A DNA stretch of 64,000 bases, taken from contig NZ_OZ244162.1 of NCBI RefSeq assembly GCF_965216485.1, forward strand, positions 2,852,001 through 2,916,000, given 5' to 3'. Of this stretch, positions 17,696 through 25,147 are shown piece after piece. The notes below the pieces were generated by a model. It saw only the letters and a program-made list of their open reading frames with translations, did not search any database and was not told where the DNA came from. How positions within the stretch are numbered: the stretch's first letter is position 1; the number at the start of each line of letters is the position of its first letter. The position numbers were made by a program, and so were the translations under genes. The stretch comes from Algiphilus sp965216485 (lineage in GTDB: Bacteria; Pseudomonadota; Gammaproteobacteria; Nevskiales; Nevskiaceae).

Positions 17696-18838
17696 CTAGA
17701 CCGCCATCGCCGCCATCGGGGTGCTGGCCACGCGGCCAATGGCCGCGAGCAGCTGGTCCACCTCGGCCTCGCTGTTGTCCGGACCAAAGCTGACCCGTAC
17801 CGCGGCCTTGGCGAGATCGCGCGGCAAACCCATGCCCATCAGTACGTGGCTCGGCTCACCGTGCTCGCTGTGGCAGGCCGAGCCGGACGACACGGCGAAG
17901 CCCTCGCGGTCAAGCGCCATCACCATGGCCTCTCCATCAAAGCCGTGCAGCGCGAACTGGCAGGTATTCGCCAGCCGCGCCTGCTCCTGGGCAAAGACCG
18001 TGACCTTGGGCAGCTGTGCCAGGCCAGCCTCGAAGCGGTCACGCAACTGCTGGCAGTGGGCGTTGCGCGCTGTCATCTGCTCCGCCGCCAGCCGACAGGC
18101 CGCGCCCATGCCGACGATGCCCGGTGCGTTGAGCGTGCCGCTGCGCAGGTTGTCTTCGTGCCCGCCGCCGTGCTGCTGCGGATAGACGGTCACGCCGGCG
18201 CGAATGGCCAGCGCGCCGACGCCGCGCGGCCCGAACAGCTTGTGCGCCGAGAGCGCCATGAGATCAACGCCGTTGCCGGCAAAGTCCAGCGGCAGCTTGC
18301 CTGCCGCCTGTACCGCGTCAACATGCAGCAGTGCGCCATGGGCATGGACCAGCGTGGCGGCACGAGCAATGTCCTGGATCACGCCGGTTTCGTTGTTGGC
18401 CGCCATCATGCAGACAAGCCCCACGTCATTCTGCGCAAGGCGTTGCTCCAGCCAATCCCAGTCTGGATGGCCGTCGTCGCGATAGGGGATTACTTCCACC
18501 GGCGTGCCTGTGCTGCGCAGCGCCTCGGCCGCTTCCAGCACGGCCGGGTGCTCGGTGGCGCCGTACAGCACGGTGCGCCCCGGCAGCGCGGCGGCTACGC
18601 CCTTGACGGCCAGGTTGTCCGACTCGGTACCACCGCTGGTGAAGACCACCTCGCTGCCGCGACAACCGATCAACTGCGCGACTTCGTCGCGCGCGCGTTG
18701 CACCGCCGCGTGCGCCGCGCGCCCAAAGCGATGCACGCTGGCCGGATTGCCGAAGGGCTTGGTCAGATGCGGCTGCATCGCGGCCAGCACGTCCGGGTGC
18801 AGAGGGGTGGTGGCGTTATGGTCGAGATAGATCGGCAT
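17696..18838 (-). CDS. Cysteine desulfurase, NifS/IscS family (first of pair)
   Basis: A 380-aa PLP enzyme starting MPIYLDHNATTPLHPDV; the ATG at 18838 matches the family start better than a longer frame to 18904. The PLP lysine is in ALSAHKLFGPRGVGAL, and the sulfur-carrying cysteine is in SSGSACHSEHGEPSHVL. Sequence divergence from the adjacent paralogue is large, so the two are not a recent duplication. cysE lies upstream; iscR, hscA, hscB and fdx are absent here. Confidence 0.92.
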   Translation of the reverse strand: MPIYLDHNATTPLHPDVLAAMQPHLTKPFGNPASVHRFGRAAHAAVQRARDEVAQLIGCRGSEVVFTSGGTESDNLAVKGVAAALPGRTVLYGATEHPAVLEAAEALRSTGTPVEVIPYRDDGHPDWDWLEQRLAQNDVGLVCMMAANNETGVIQDIARAATLVHAHGALLHVDAVQAAGKLPLDFAGNGVDLMALSAHKLFGPRGVGALAIRAGVTVYPQQHGGGHEDNLRSGTLNAPGIVGMGAACRLAAEQMTARNAHCQQLRDRFEAGLAQLPKVTVFAQEQARLANTCQFALHGFDGEAMVMALDREGFAVSSGSACHSEHGEPSHVLMGMGLPRDLAKAAVRVSFGPDNSEAEVDQLLAAIGRVASTPMAAMAV

Positions 18839-18948
18839 GGTATGACTCCTGACGGTGCTCGCCCGTTGCTGCGACGGCCGAGCCGCGCAGCGCTGCTGAT
18901 GCACAGACCGCGCCGCCCGACGTGGGTTCGGACGCGGCAGGTACAGGT

Positions 18949-19767
18949 TCAGCCGCCGCCGCGCGAAGCGTCCGGACTATCGTCCTGCGCCGGGGCGCTG
19001 GAGGCCGCCTGCTCCTCTTCGTGCTCGCGGCAGAATTCGGGTTTCTCGATGGGCGACAGCTCCCCTGAAGGCAGATCCTCGCCATGTGCGCGCAGACGCT
19101 CGCAGAGGGCAATGACCCGGTCATCCAAGGTCTGCATGTGATCCAGCATGACATTGAGCGCATCGGCGACCGGATCGGGCATGTCGTGCGAGAGTCCGTA
19201 GGCATCGAAGCCGATGCGCGCGGCCAGCGCCGCCACGCGATCGCTGGGCTCGCGCACCTTGGCCACCACCCGTGCGGGAATGCCGACCACGGTCGACCCT
19301 GGCTCGACATCGCGCACCACCACCGAATTCGAACCGATGCGGGCGCCGGTTCCAATGGTGATGGGGCCCAGCACCTTGGCGCCGGCGCCGACGACCACGT
19401 TGTCCTCAAGCGTGGGGTGGCGCTTGCCGGCATCCCAACTGGTTCCGCCCAGCGTGACCTGGTGGTAGAGCGTGACGTTCTCGCCAATCTCGGCCGTCTC
19501 GCCGATCACCACGCCCATGCCGTGGTCGATGAAGAAGCGACGGCCGATGCGGGCGCCGGGGTGGATCTCGATACCGGTCAGGAAGCGCGCGAGCTGGGAA
19601 TTCATCCGAGCCAGCCAGGGCAGCCGATGATTCCAGAGCCAGTGACTGACGCGATGCGCCCACAGGGCCTTCAGTCCGGGATAACATGTCAGCACTTCCC
19701 AAACGTTGCGTGCCGCGGGATCGCGGTCGAAGACGCACCGAATGTCATCGCGTAGCGTGCTGAACAT
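18949..19767 (-). CDS. cysE: Serine O-acetyltransferase
   Basis: Makes O-acetylserine for cysteine synthesis, which fits supplying the cysteine desulfurases downstream. I use the ATG at 19767 (272 aa; FSTLRDDIRCVFDRDPAARN). Left-handed beta-helix hexapeptide repeats run through IEIHPGARIGRRFFIDHG and VVVGAGAKVLGPITIG. It is of the short, plastid-like/epsilon type. The C-terminal 90 residues are acidic, with FCREHEEEQ. An upstream ATG at 19800 is possible. Confidence 0.95.
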   Translation of the reverse strand: MFSTLRDDIRCVFDRDPAARNVWEVLTCYPGLKALWAHRVSHWLWNHRLPWLARMNSQLARFLTGIEIHPGARIGRRFFIDHGMGVVIGETAEIGENVTLYHQVTLGGTSWDAGKRHPTLEDNVVVGAGAKVLGPITIGTGARIGSNSVVVRDVEPGSTVVGIPARVVAKVREPSDRVAALAARIGFDAYGLSHDMPDPVADALNVMLDHMQTLDDRVIALCERLRAHGEDLPSGELSPIEKPEFCREHEEEQAASSAPAQDDSPDASRGGG

Positions 19768-19844
19768 GGACGGGCCTGAAGAGGACGAGTAGGCGTGCAT
19801 TGTAGATGTCCGCTCCGAGGGCGTCAGAGGCAGCTGCGTCCTGA

Positions 19845-20609
19845 CTAGGGTCGACGGGCTTTCTGCACCGCGCTGAACATGCCACGCAGGATATTTGCCT
19901 CGACCTTGTCGGGCTCTGCGCGGGCGAAGAGCCGGCGCAGGCGCCGCATGAGGTGGCGCGGGTAATTCGGGTCCAGAAAGCCGACATCCACCAGCATTGC
20001 CTCCAGGTGCTGATAGACCCCCTCCATCGTGGCGTGATCCGCCGGTCGGGGACGGTGACTGCCTGCGACGCCACCGAGGGCGGCCATGCGGCTTTCGTAG
20101 CCGAGAATCTGCACCGCCTGCGACAGATTCAGCGAGCTGTATTCCGGATTGGCTGCGATCTGTACCGCAGACTGGCAGAGGGCGAGCTCCTCGTTGGTCA
20201 GCCCGGTGCGCTCTGCACCAAAGACCAGGGCCGTGCGCCCGGCGTCGGGCGCGTCGCTGCTCCACTGCTGCGCCCAGACACGGGCGTCGTGGACATCCAG
20301 CGAAATGCCGCGTTGACGGGCGCTGACGCCGACCACGCGATGACAGTCCGCCACCGCTTCCGCCAGCGAGTCGAACTGGCGCAGCCCCTCGAGTACGTCG
20401 GTGGCCCCGCTCGCCATCGCCACGCTGCGTTCATCCGGCGGACGCTGCGGCGCCGCCAGCACCAGATCCGACAAACCCATCGTCTTCATGGCGCGCGCCG
20501 TGGCGCCGATATTGCCGGGATGCTGGGTACGCACCAGTACGATGCGCAACTGATCGAGGACATCGGCCGCGGTTTTGCTATTCTCTGCGCCCTTCTGCGG
20601 CTCTTTCAT
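19845..20609 (-). CDS. trmJ: tRNA (Cm32/Um32) methyltransferase TrmJ
   Basis: SPOUT-family enzyme that 2'-O-methylates position 32 of several tRNAs. From the ATG at 20609 (GGAG 7 nt upstream) it has 254 aa. Seen are RIVLVRTQHPGNIGATARAM, the SAM-knot segments ALVFGAERTGLTNEELALC and YSSLNLSQAVQILGYE. The start lies 11 bp from the divergent suhB GTG; the alternative ATG at 20630 would overlap suhB. Confidence 0.95.
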   Translation of the reverse strand: MKEPQKGAENSKTAADVLDQLRIVLVRTQHPGNIGATARAMKTMGLSDLVLAAPQRPPDERSVAMASGATDVLEGLRQFDSLAEAVADCHRVVGVSARQRGISLDVHDARVWAQQWSSDAPDAGRTALVFGAERTGLTNEELALCQSAVQIAANPEYSSLNLSQAVQILGYESRMAALGGVAGSHRPRPADHATMEGVYQHLEAMLVDVGFLDPNYPRHLMRRLRRLFARAEPDKVEANILRGMFSAVQKARRP

Positions 20610-20620
20610 TCGGTCACTCC

Positions 20621-21439
20621 GTGCATCCATTGGTCAATGTGGCCGTGCAAGCAGCACGCGCCGCCGGTCAAATCATTCTCCGTCATGCGCATCAGACGGA
20701 CCGCCTCACCGTCACCTCCAAGGGCAAGAGCGATTTTGTCTCCGAGGTCGATCGCGCAGCCGAGGCCGAAATCGTGCGCACGATCCGGCGCTTCTATCCT
20801 GACCACGCCATTCTCGGCGAAGAAGGTGGCGCCATGGGCGAGGCCGAAACCGTCTGGATCGTCGACCCGCTCGACGGCACGACCAACTTCCTGCACGGCA
20901 TTCCGCACTACGCGGTCTCCATCGGCATCACCCACCGCGGCAAGCTCGCGCACGGCGTGATCTACGACCCGAACAGCAACGACCTCTACACCGCCAGCGC
21001 CGGCGGCGGCGCACAGTGCAATGCGCGCCGTATCCGCGTGTCGCGTACTGAATCGCTGGAACGCAGCCTGATCGGCACGGGCGCACCTTTCCGCGACGAG
21101 GAGCGGGTGCGTCGGTATCTGCCGCAACTTGGGGCCGTACTCGAGGAGACAGCCGGCATCCGGCGCGCCGGTGCCGCAGCCCTCGATCTTGCCTGGGTCG
21201 CGCGCGGCCGTCTGGATGGATTCTGGGAAATGGACCTCAAGCCCTGGGATATCGCCGCGGGCGTCCTGCTCGTGCGCGAAGCCGGCGGCACCGTGACCGA
21301 GCTGTTTGGCCGCTCGGAAGTCATGGACACCGGCAACGTGCTGGCAGGCAATCTGCGCATCCACGCCGCCATTGCCCGCTGCTTCGAGTCGCTGCGCAAC
21401 ACCCCTGCAGCGCTTCCCTCCGACAACGACCAGGGCTGA
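20621..21439 (+). CDS. suhB: Inositol-1-monophosphatase SuhB
   Basis: Mg2+-dependent phosphatase; SuhB also acts in rRNA transcription antitermination in E. coli. The GTG start gives the family N-terminus HPLVNVAVQAARAAGQII (272 aa). Metal ligands appear in GEEGG, DPLDGTTNF and WDIAAG. The start is only 11 bp from the divergent trmJ start, so its promoter must lie within trmJ. Confidence 0.95.
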   Translation: MHPLVNVAVQAARAAGQIILRHAHQTDRLTVTSKGKSDFVSEVDRAAEAEIVRTIRRFYPDHAILGEEGGAMGEAETVWIVDPLDGTTNFLHGIPHYAVSIGITHRGKLAHGVIYDPNSNDLYTASAGGGAQCNARRIRVSRTESLERSLIGTGAPFRDEERVRRYLPQLGAVLEETAGIRRAGAAALDLAWVARGRLDGFWEMDLKPWDIAAGVLLVREAGGTVTELFGRSEVMDTGNVLAGNLRIHAAIARCFESLRNTPAALPSDNDQG

Positions 21440-21462
21440 GGCGAGCCGCGTCCATGTCGGGC

Positions 21463-21475
21463 ACCTGACACAGGT
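21463..21475. promoter_or_regulatory. Palindrome ACCTG-N3-CAGGT upstream of pqqA
   Basis: A perfect 5+5 inverted repeat centred about 100 bp upstream of the sigma-54-type -24 element. That distance is usual for enhancer-binding proteins. The regulator is unknown. Confidence 0.35.
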
Positions 21476-21566
21476 TGTAACACACACGCGACGCTATGAC
21501 GTTGCGGGCAGCTTCCGCTAGGCGCCAACACATCAACAAAGACGGTAGCCGTGGGCTTTTGCCCGC

Positions 21567-21582
21567 TGGCACATTGCTTGCT
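21567..21582 (+). promoter_or_regulatory. Sigma-54 (-24/-12) promoter of the pqq operon
   Basis: Reads TGGCAC-N5-TTGCT, with GG at 21568-21569 and GC at 21580-21581, the exact -24/-12 spacing of RpoN promoters. It would start transcription near 21593, about 70 nt before pqqA. A sigma-54 promoter requires an activator ATPase that is not encoded nearby. Confidence 0.7.
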
Positions 21583-21589
21583 GCGTTTC

Positions 21590-21628
21590 GCGGGAGTGAC
21601 TCGAATCACCTTGTGTCACTGCGCCCGC
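21590..21628 (+). other. Hairpin in the pqqA leader
   Basis: GCGGG (21590-21594) pairs with CCCGC (21624-21628), and GTGAC (21596-21600) with GTCAC (21615-21619). If transcription begins near 21593 the structure would lie at the very 5' end of the transcript and might protect it. Confidence 0.35.
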
Positions 21629-21664
21629 CAGGGCGTCCCTTACTACGATACGGAGGAAAGACCA

Positions 21665-21739
21665 ATGGCCTGGACCAAGCCCAGCTTTACCGAACTGCGA
21701 CTCGGCTTCGAAATCAATCTGTACGTTTCGGCGCGCTGA
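21665..21739 (+). CDS. pqqA: PQQ precursor peptide PqqA
   Basis: A 24-aa ribosomal peptide whose conserved glutamate and tyrosine are cross-linked to make pyrroloquinoline quinone. The translation MAWTKPSFTELRLGFEIN followed by LYVSAR has the diagnostic E-I-N-L-Y spacing (Glu16, Tyr20) and the usual length. A strong ribosome-binding site GGAGGAAAG stands just upstream. It is the first gene of pqqABCDE. Confidence 0.96.
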   Translation: MAWTKPSFTELRLGFEINLYVSAR

Positions 21740-21785
21740 GCGTTGCTGACGGGGCGGGCCGCGAGCCCGCCCTGTTCATCGCCCC

Positions 21786-22700
21786 ATGCAGTTACGTGTT
21801 CTCGGCTCTGCGGCCGGCGGCGGCTACCCCCAATGGAATTGCAACTGCCCTCGATGCCAACAGGCACGCGGCGGTCGCCTGTCGGATCAATGCCGCACCC
21901 AATCGTCGATCGCGGTCAGCGCGGACGGGCAGCATTGGCTGCTGGTCAACGCCTCGCCCGATATCCGGCAGCAGATTCTCGATACCCCGGCACTTCACCC
22001 CAGCACCGGCCTGCGCGGGAGTGGGGTCGCGGCGGTTCTGCTTGCCGATAGCCAACTCGATCACGTCACCGGACTGTTGATGCTGCGCGAGTCGCACCAC
22101 CCGCTCTCGATCTACTGCACACCGCGCACCGAGGAAGACCTGCGCACTGGGTTCCCGGTGCTCAACATCCTCAGTCACTACTGCGGCACCCAGGTGCACC
22201 CGCTCCCCCTCGACGGTACACCGGTCGAGCCGGCGGAAACACCGGGGGTACGGGTCACCGCGATCCCGCTGAAGAGCAAGGCACCGCCCTACTCGTCCCA
22301 CCGGGCCGCCCCCGAGCCGGGCGACAATCTCGGCTTCTTCTTCCATAGCGCGGAGGGTGACGGCGGCGTCTTCTACGCCCCCGGCCTCGGCGACATGGAC
22401 GACAGCCTGCTGCCGTGGATGGCCCGAGCGAACGTGCTGCTGGTCGATGGCACCACCTGGACCGATGACGAGATGCAGCGCGTGGTGGGCGGCCGCAAGA
22501 CCGCCCGCGAGATGGGGCATCTGCCACAAAGCGGCGCACACGGAACCATGGCGCTGCTCGCGCAGTACCCGAAGGCACGCCGGATTCTCATCCATATCAA
22601 CAATACCAACCCGATCCTCGACCCGGCCTCGGAAGAACGCGCGGCCCTGGAACAGGCGGGCATAGAGACCGCTCATGACGGCATGCACATCCAGTTCTGA
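21786..22700 (+). CDS. pqqB: PQQ biosynthesis protein PqqB
   Basis: A 304-aa metallo-beta-lactamase-fold protein that hydroxylates the tyrosine of the cross-linked peptide. The start is QLRVLGSAAGGGYPQWNC. The N-terminal Zn-binding cysteines Cys19, Cys21 and Cys24 are in CNCPRC. The modified metal motif SQLDHVTGLL replaces the classical HxHxDH. It overlaps pqqC by 26 nt. Confidence 0.95.
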   Translation: MQLRVLGSAAGGGYPQWNCNCPRCQQARGGRLSDQCRTQSSIAVSADGQHWLLVNASPDIRQQILDTPALHPSTGLRGSGVAAVLLADSQLDHVTGLLMLRESHHPLSIYCTPRTEEDLRTGFPVLNILSHYCGTQVHPLPLDGTPVEPAETPGVRVTAIPLKSKAPPYSSHRAAPEPGDNLGFFFHSAEGDGGVFYAPGLGDMDDSLLPWMARANVLLVDGTTWTDDEMQRVVGGRKTAREMGHLPQSGAHGTMALLAQYPKARRILIHINNTNPILDPASEERAALEQAGIETAHDGMHIQF

Positions 22701-23490
22701 GGCACGCAGCCACGCTGACCAGACGCCCTGGTCGCGCGAGGAATTCGAGCGCCAGCTACGCGCCCTGGGGCGCTACTACCACTTTCACCACCCCTACCAG
22801 CGCATGATGGCCGACGGCCAGCTCAACCGGGAGCAGATGCAGGGCTGGGTGATCAATCGCTACTACTACCAGATCCACATCCCACTGAAGGATGCAGCCA
22901 TCCTTTCGAACTGCCCCCATCGCGACCTGCGCCGTCGCTGGATCCAGCGCATCATCGATCACGACGGTCGCGGCGACAACGCTGGCGGCATCGAGGCCTG
23001 GCTCCGCCTGGGCGAGGCGGTAGGGGTGTCGCGTGCGCGCATGGAAAGCCTGGATGAGGTACTGCCCGGCGTGCGCTTCGCGGTTGAGGCCTACCTGCGC
23101 TTCGCCCAGCAGCACAGCTGGCAGGAGGCGGTCTGTTCCTCGCTCACCGAGCTCTTCGCGCCGCGCGCCCACCGCTCGCGGCTCGACACCTGGCCCAAGT
23201 ACTACCCTTGGGTCGACCCGGCCGGGCTGGCCTACTTCGAGACCCGCATCGGTCAGGCACGCGAGGATGTCCGGCACGGTCTGGAAGTCACGCTCAGCGA
23301 GTTCCGCACCCGCCCCGAGCAGGAACGCGCCCTGGCGACACTGCGCTTCAAGCTCGACGTGCTGTGGACCATGCTCGATGCCATGTACCTGGCCTATGTC
23401 ATCGATATGCCGCCCTATCAGGCCATCCCCACCACGGAAGGCGTCTCCGAAGCCGTCGACAGCCGTGCGGAAGCCGGAGCCTCCGCATGA
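22675..23490 (+). CDS. pqqC: Pyrroloquinoline-quinone synthase PqqC
   Basis: Cofactorless oxidase doing the last ring closure and eight-electron oxidation of PQQ synthesis. The 271 aa include YYHFHHPYQRMM, GWVINRYYYQIHIPLKDA and WPKYYPWVDPAGL, family hallmarks with the active-site histidines and tyrosines. It ends in an ATGA overlap with pqqD. Confidence 0.97.
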   Translation: MTACTSSSEARSHADQTPWSREEFERQLRALGRYYHFHHPYQRMMADGQLNREQMQGWVINRYYYQIHIPLKDAAILSNCPHRDLRRRWIQRIIDHDGRGDNAGGIEAWLRLGEAVGVSRARMESLDEVLPGVRFAVEAYLRFAQQHSWQEAVCSSLTELFAPRAHRSRLDTWPKYYPWVDPAGLAYFETRIGQAREDVRHGLEVTLSEFRTRPEQERALATLRFKLDVLWTMLDAMYLAYVIDMPPYQAIPTTEGVSEAVDSRAEAGASA

Positions 23491-23810
23491 GCGCAGCCGA
23501 CCACGGCCAGGCGCCGGTCACCCTGGCGCGCGGTGTACGACTGCAGTGGGAACCCGCGCAGAACGCGCAGGTCCTGCTCTTCCCGGAGGGCATGGTGCAG
23601 CTCAATGGCCCGGCCGGAGAAATCCTTGCGCTCTGCGATGGGCGCAGTGTCGATGCCATTGTGGAAGCACTGGAGGCCCGCTTTGCCGGCAGCGATCTGC
23701 GCGACGATGTTCTCGGCTTTCTCGATGAAGCGCGGCGACGGGGCTGGATCAATCTCCCCACGACCTCCGATACCGCGCAGGAGGGCGCGCCCCGCCATGG
23801 CACCGCCTGA
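23487..23810 (+). CDS. pqqD: PqqD peptide chaperone
   Basis: Small RRE-type chaperone that binds PqqA and presents it to PqqE. From the ATG overlapping the pqqC stop it has 107 aa. Seen are LARGVRLQWEPAQNAQVLLF, QLNGPAGEILALCDG and a C-terminal helix with FLDEARRRGW. It overlaps pqqE by 14 nt. Confidence 0.92.
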   Translation: MSAADHGQAPVTLARGVRLQWEPAQNAQVLLFPEGMVQLNGPAGEILALCDGRSVDAIVEALEARFAGSDLRDDVLGFLDEARRRGWINLPTTSDTAQEGAPRHGTA

Positions 23811-24963
23811 CGGAGAGCACGCCACCGCAAGTGCTGCGGCAAGCGCCCCCGGCAACAGCGCACCCTTGCCGATGTGGCTGCTGGCGGAGCTGACCTACCG
23901 CTGCCCGCTGCAATGCGCCTATTGCTCGAATCCGCTCGACTTCGCGCGCTACCGCGATGAACTGGATACGGAGGGTTGGCGTTCGGTGCTGCGGCAGGCG
24001 CGCGCTCTGGGCGCCGTGCAACTCGGTTTCTCCGGCGGAGAGCCTTTGCTGCGCCGGGATCTGGAAACCCTTGTCGCCGAGGCGCGCGACCTTGGCTTCT
24101 ATACCAATCTGATCACCTCCGGCATCGGCCTGGACCACGAACGCCTGGGCGCATTGCGCGCCGCAGGCCTCGATCATGTCCAGATCAGCTTTCAGGCCGA
24201 CGACAGCATCGCCTCCGACGCGATAGCAGGCAGCGCCCGATTCGCGCACAAGCGCGCCATGGCAGAAGCCATCCGCGCACACGGATATCCGATGGTGTTC
24301 AACGTGGTGCTGCACCGCCATAACCTCGACCGTATCGACGCCATCCTGCAGCTGGCCTGGGATCTGGGCGCGGATCACGTCGAGCTCGCCAATACGCAGT
24401 ACCACGGCTGGGCCTTGCGCAACCGCGCCGCCCTGATGCCCACGCGCGACCAGATGGCGCACGCGGAAGCCGTCGCCAACCGCTGGCGGGAGCGCGCCGA
24501 AGGCCGCATGCGCATCTATTTCGTGGGTTCGGATTACTTCGACGCCAAGGCCAAGCCCTGCATGAATGGCTGGGGCTCGACCTTTCTCGGTGTCGCACCC
24601 GACGGCCGTGCCCTGCCCTGCCATGGCGCCGCGGCCATTCCCGGTCTCGCCCTGCCTTCGGTGCGCGAACACAGCCTGGAACATATCTGGCGCGACTCGG
24701 CGGCCTTCAATCGCTTTCGAGGCCACGATTGGCAGCCCGAACCCTGCGCGAGCTGCGAATTGCTCACCGCGTGCCACGGCGGCTGCCGCTGTCAGGCACT
24801 GGCGCTCACAGGCGATGCCTCCGTGACCGACCCGGCCTGCAGCAAGTCGCCCCAGCACGCGCTCGTTCGCGACGCGGTCGAAGCCGCCGATGTCCGACAG
24901 ACCGAGCATCCGCTGGTCTTCCGCACCGTGGCGGAAAGCCGCAAGGCCACCGAATCGGGCTAG
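23797..24963 (+). CDS. pqqE: PqqA peptide cyclase PqqE (radical SAM, SPASM)
   Basis: Forms the Glu-Tyr C-C cross-link in PqqA. From the ATG at 23797 it has 388 aa. The radical-SAM cluster motif CPLQCAYC is at Cys36, Cys40 and Cys43. A C-terminal SPASM region has further cysteines in CMNGWGSTF, LPCHGA, CASCELLTACHGGC and DPACSKSP. The TAG stop is formed by the CTAG flanking a MITE-like repeat. Confidence 0.96.
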   Translation: MAPPDGEHATASAAASAPGNSAPLPMWLLAELTYRCPLQCAYCSNPLDFARYRDELDTEGWRSVLRQARALGAVQLGFSGGEPLLRRDLETLVAEARDLGFYTNLITSGIGLDHERLGALRAAGLDHVQISFQADDSIASDAIAGSARFAHKRAMAEAIRAHGYPMVFNVVLHRHNLDRIDAILQLAWDLGADHVELANTQYHGWALRNRAALMPTRDQMAHAEAVANRWRERAEGRMRIYFVGSDYFDAKAKPCMNGWGSTFLGVAPDGRALPCHGAAAIPGLALPSVREHSLEHIWRDSAAFNRFRGHDWQPEPCASCELLTACHGGCRCQALALTGDASVTDPACSKSPQHALVRDAVEAADVRQTEHPLVFRTVAESRKATESG

Positions 24964-25130
24964 GGCCTGTTAACACGCAGTCGGTCGTGGCGAATCCGAA
25001 GGACGCGACCCGGATGCGCGCACCGCCGCGTCCTTTGTCGCTCATGTACGTCAAGTCCATCGCGCTCCTTGCTCCTTGCGCTGCACGCATACGGACTCGC
25101 GCGCTGCGATCGGCTGAGTGTTAACAGCCT
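24964..25130. mobile_element. MITE-like repeat, copy 1 (167 bp)
   Basis: Terminal inverted repeats read GGCCTGTTAACAC at one end and, reversed, AGGCTGTTAACACTCAG at the other. CTAG (24960-24963) and CTAA (25131-25134) flank it, like a 4-bp target duplication with one change. The same element occurs inverted at 43423-43686 with about 14 differences over 167 aligned bases by eye. It has no transposase. A short frame preceded by AAGGAG is shared by both copies but is probably not a gene. Confidence 0.85.
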
Positions 25131-25147
25131 CTAACCGACCGCCGCGC

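Noticed and set aside
17393..19141. Long plus-strand frame opposite the two cysteine desulfurases
   Set aside because: Antisense shadow: low-complexity His/Arg/Gln-rich translation with no family motifs, whereas the minus strand encodes clear PLP enzymes.
24806..25090. Small protein encoded inside MITE copy 1
   Set aside because: Only the first part of the frame is shared with copy 2, which diverges at the 97-bp insert; structure conservation explains the similarity better.
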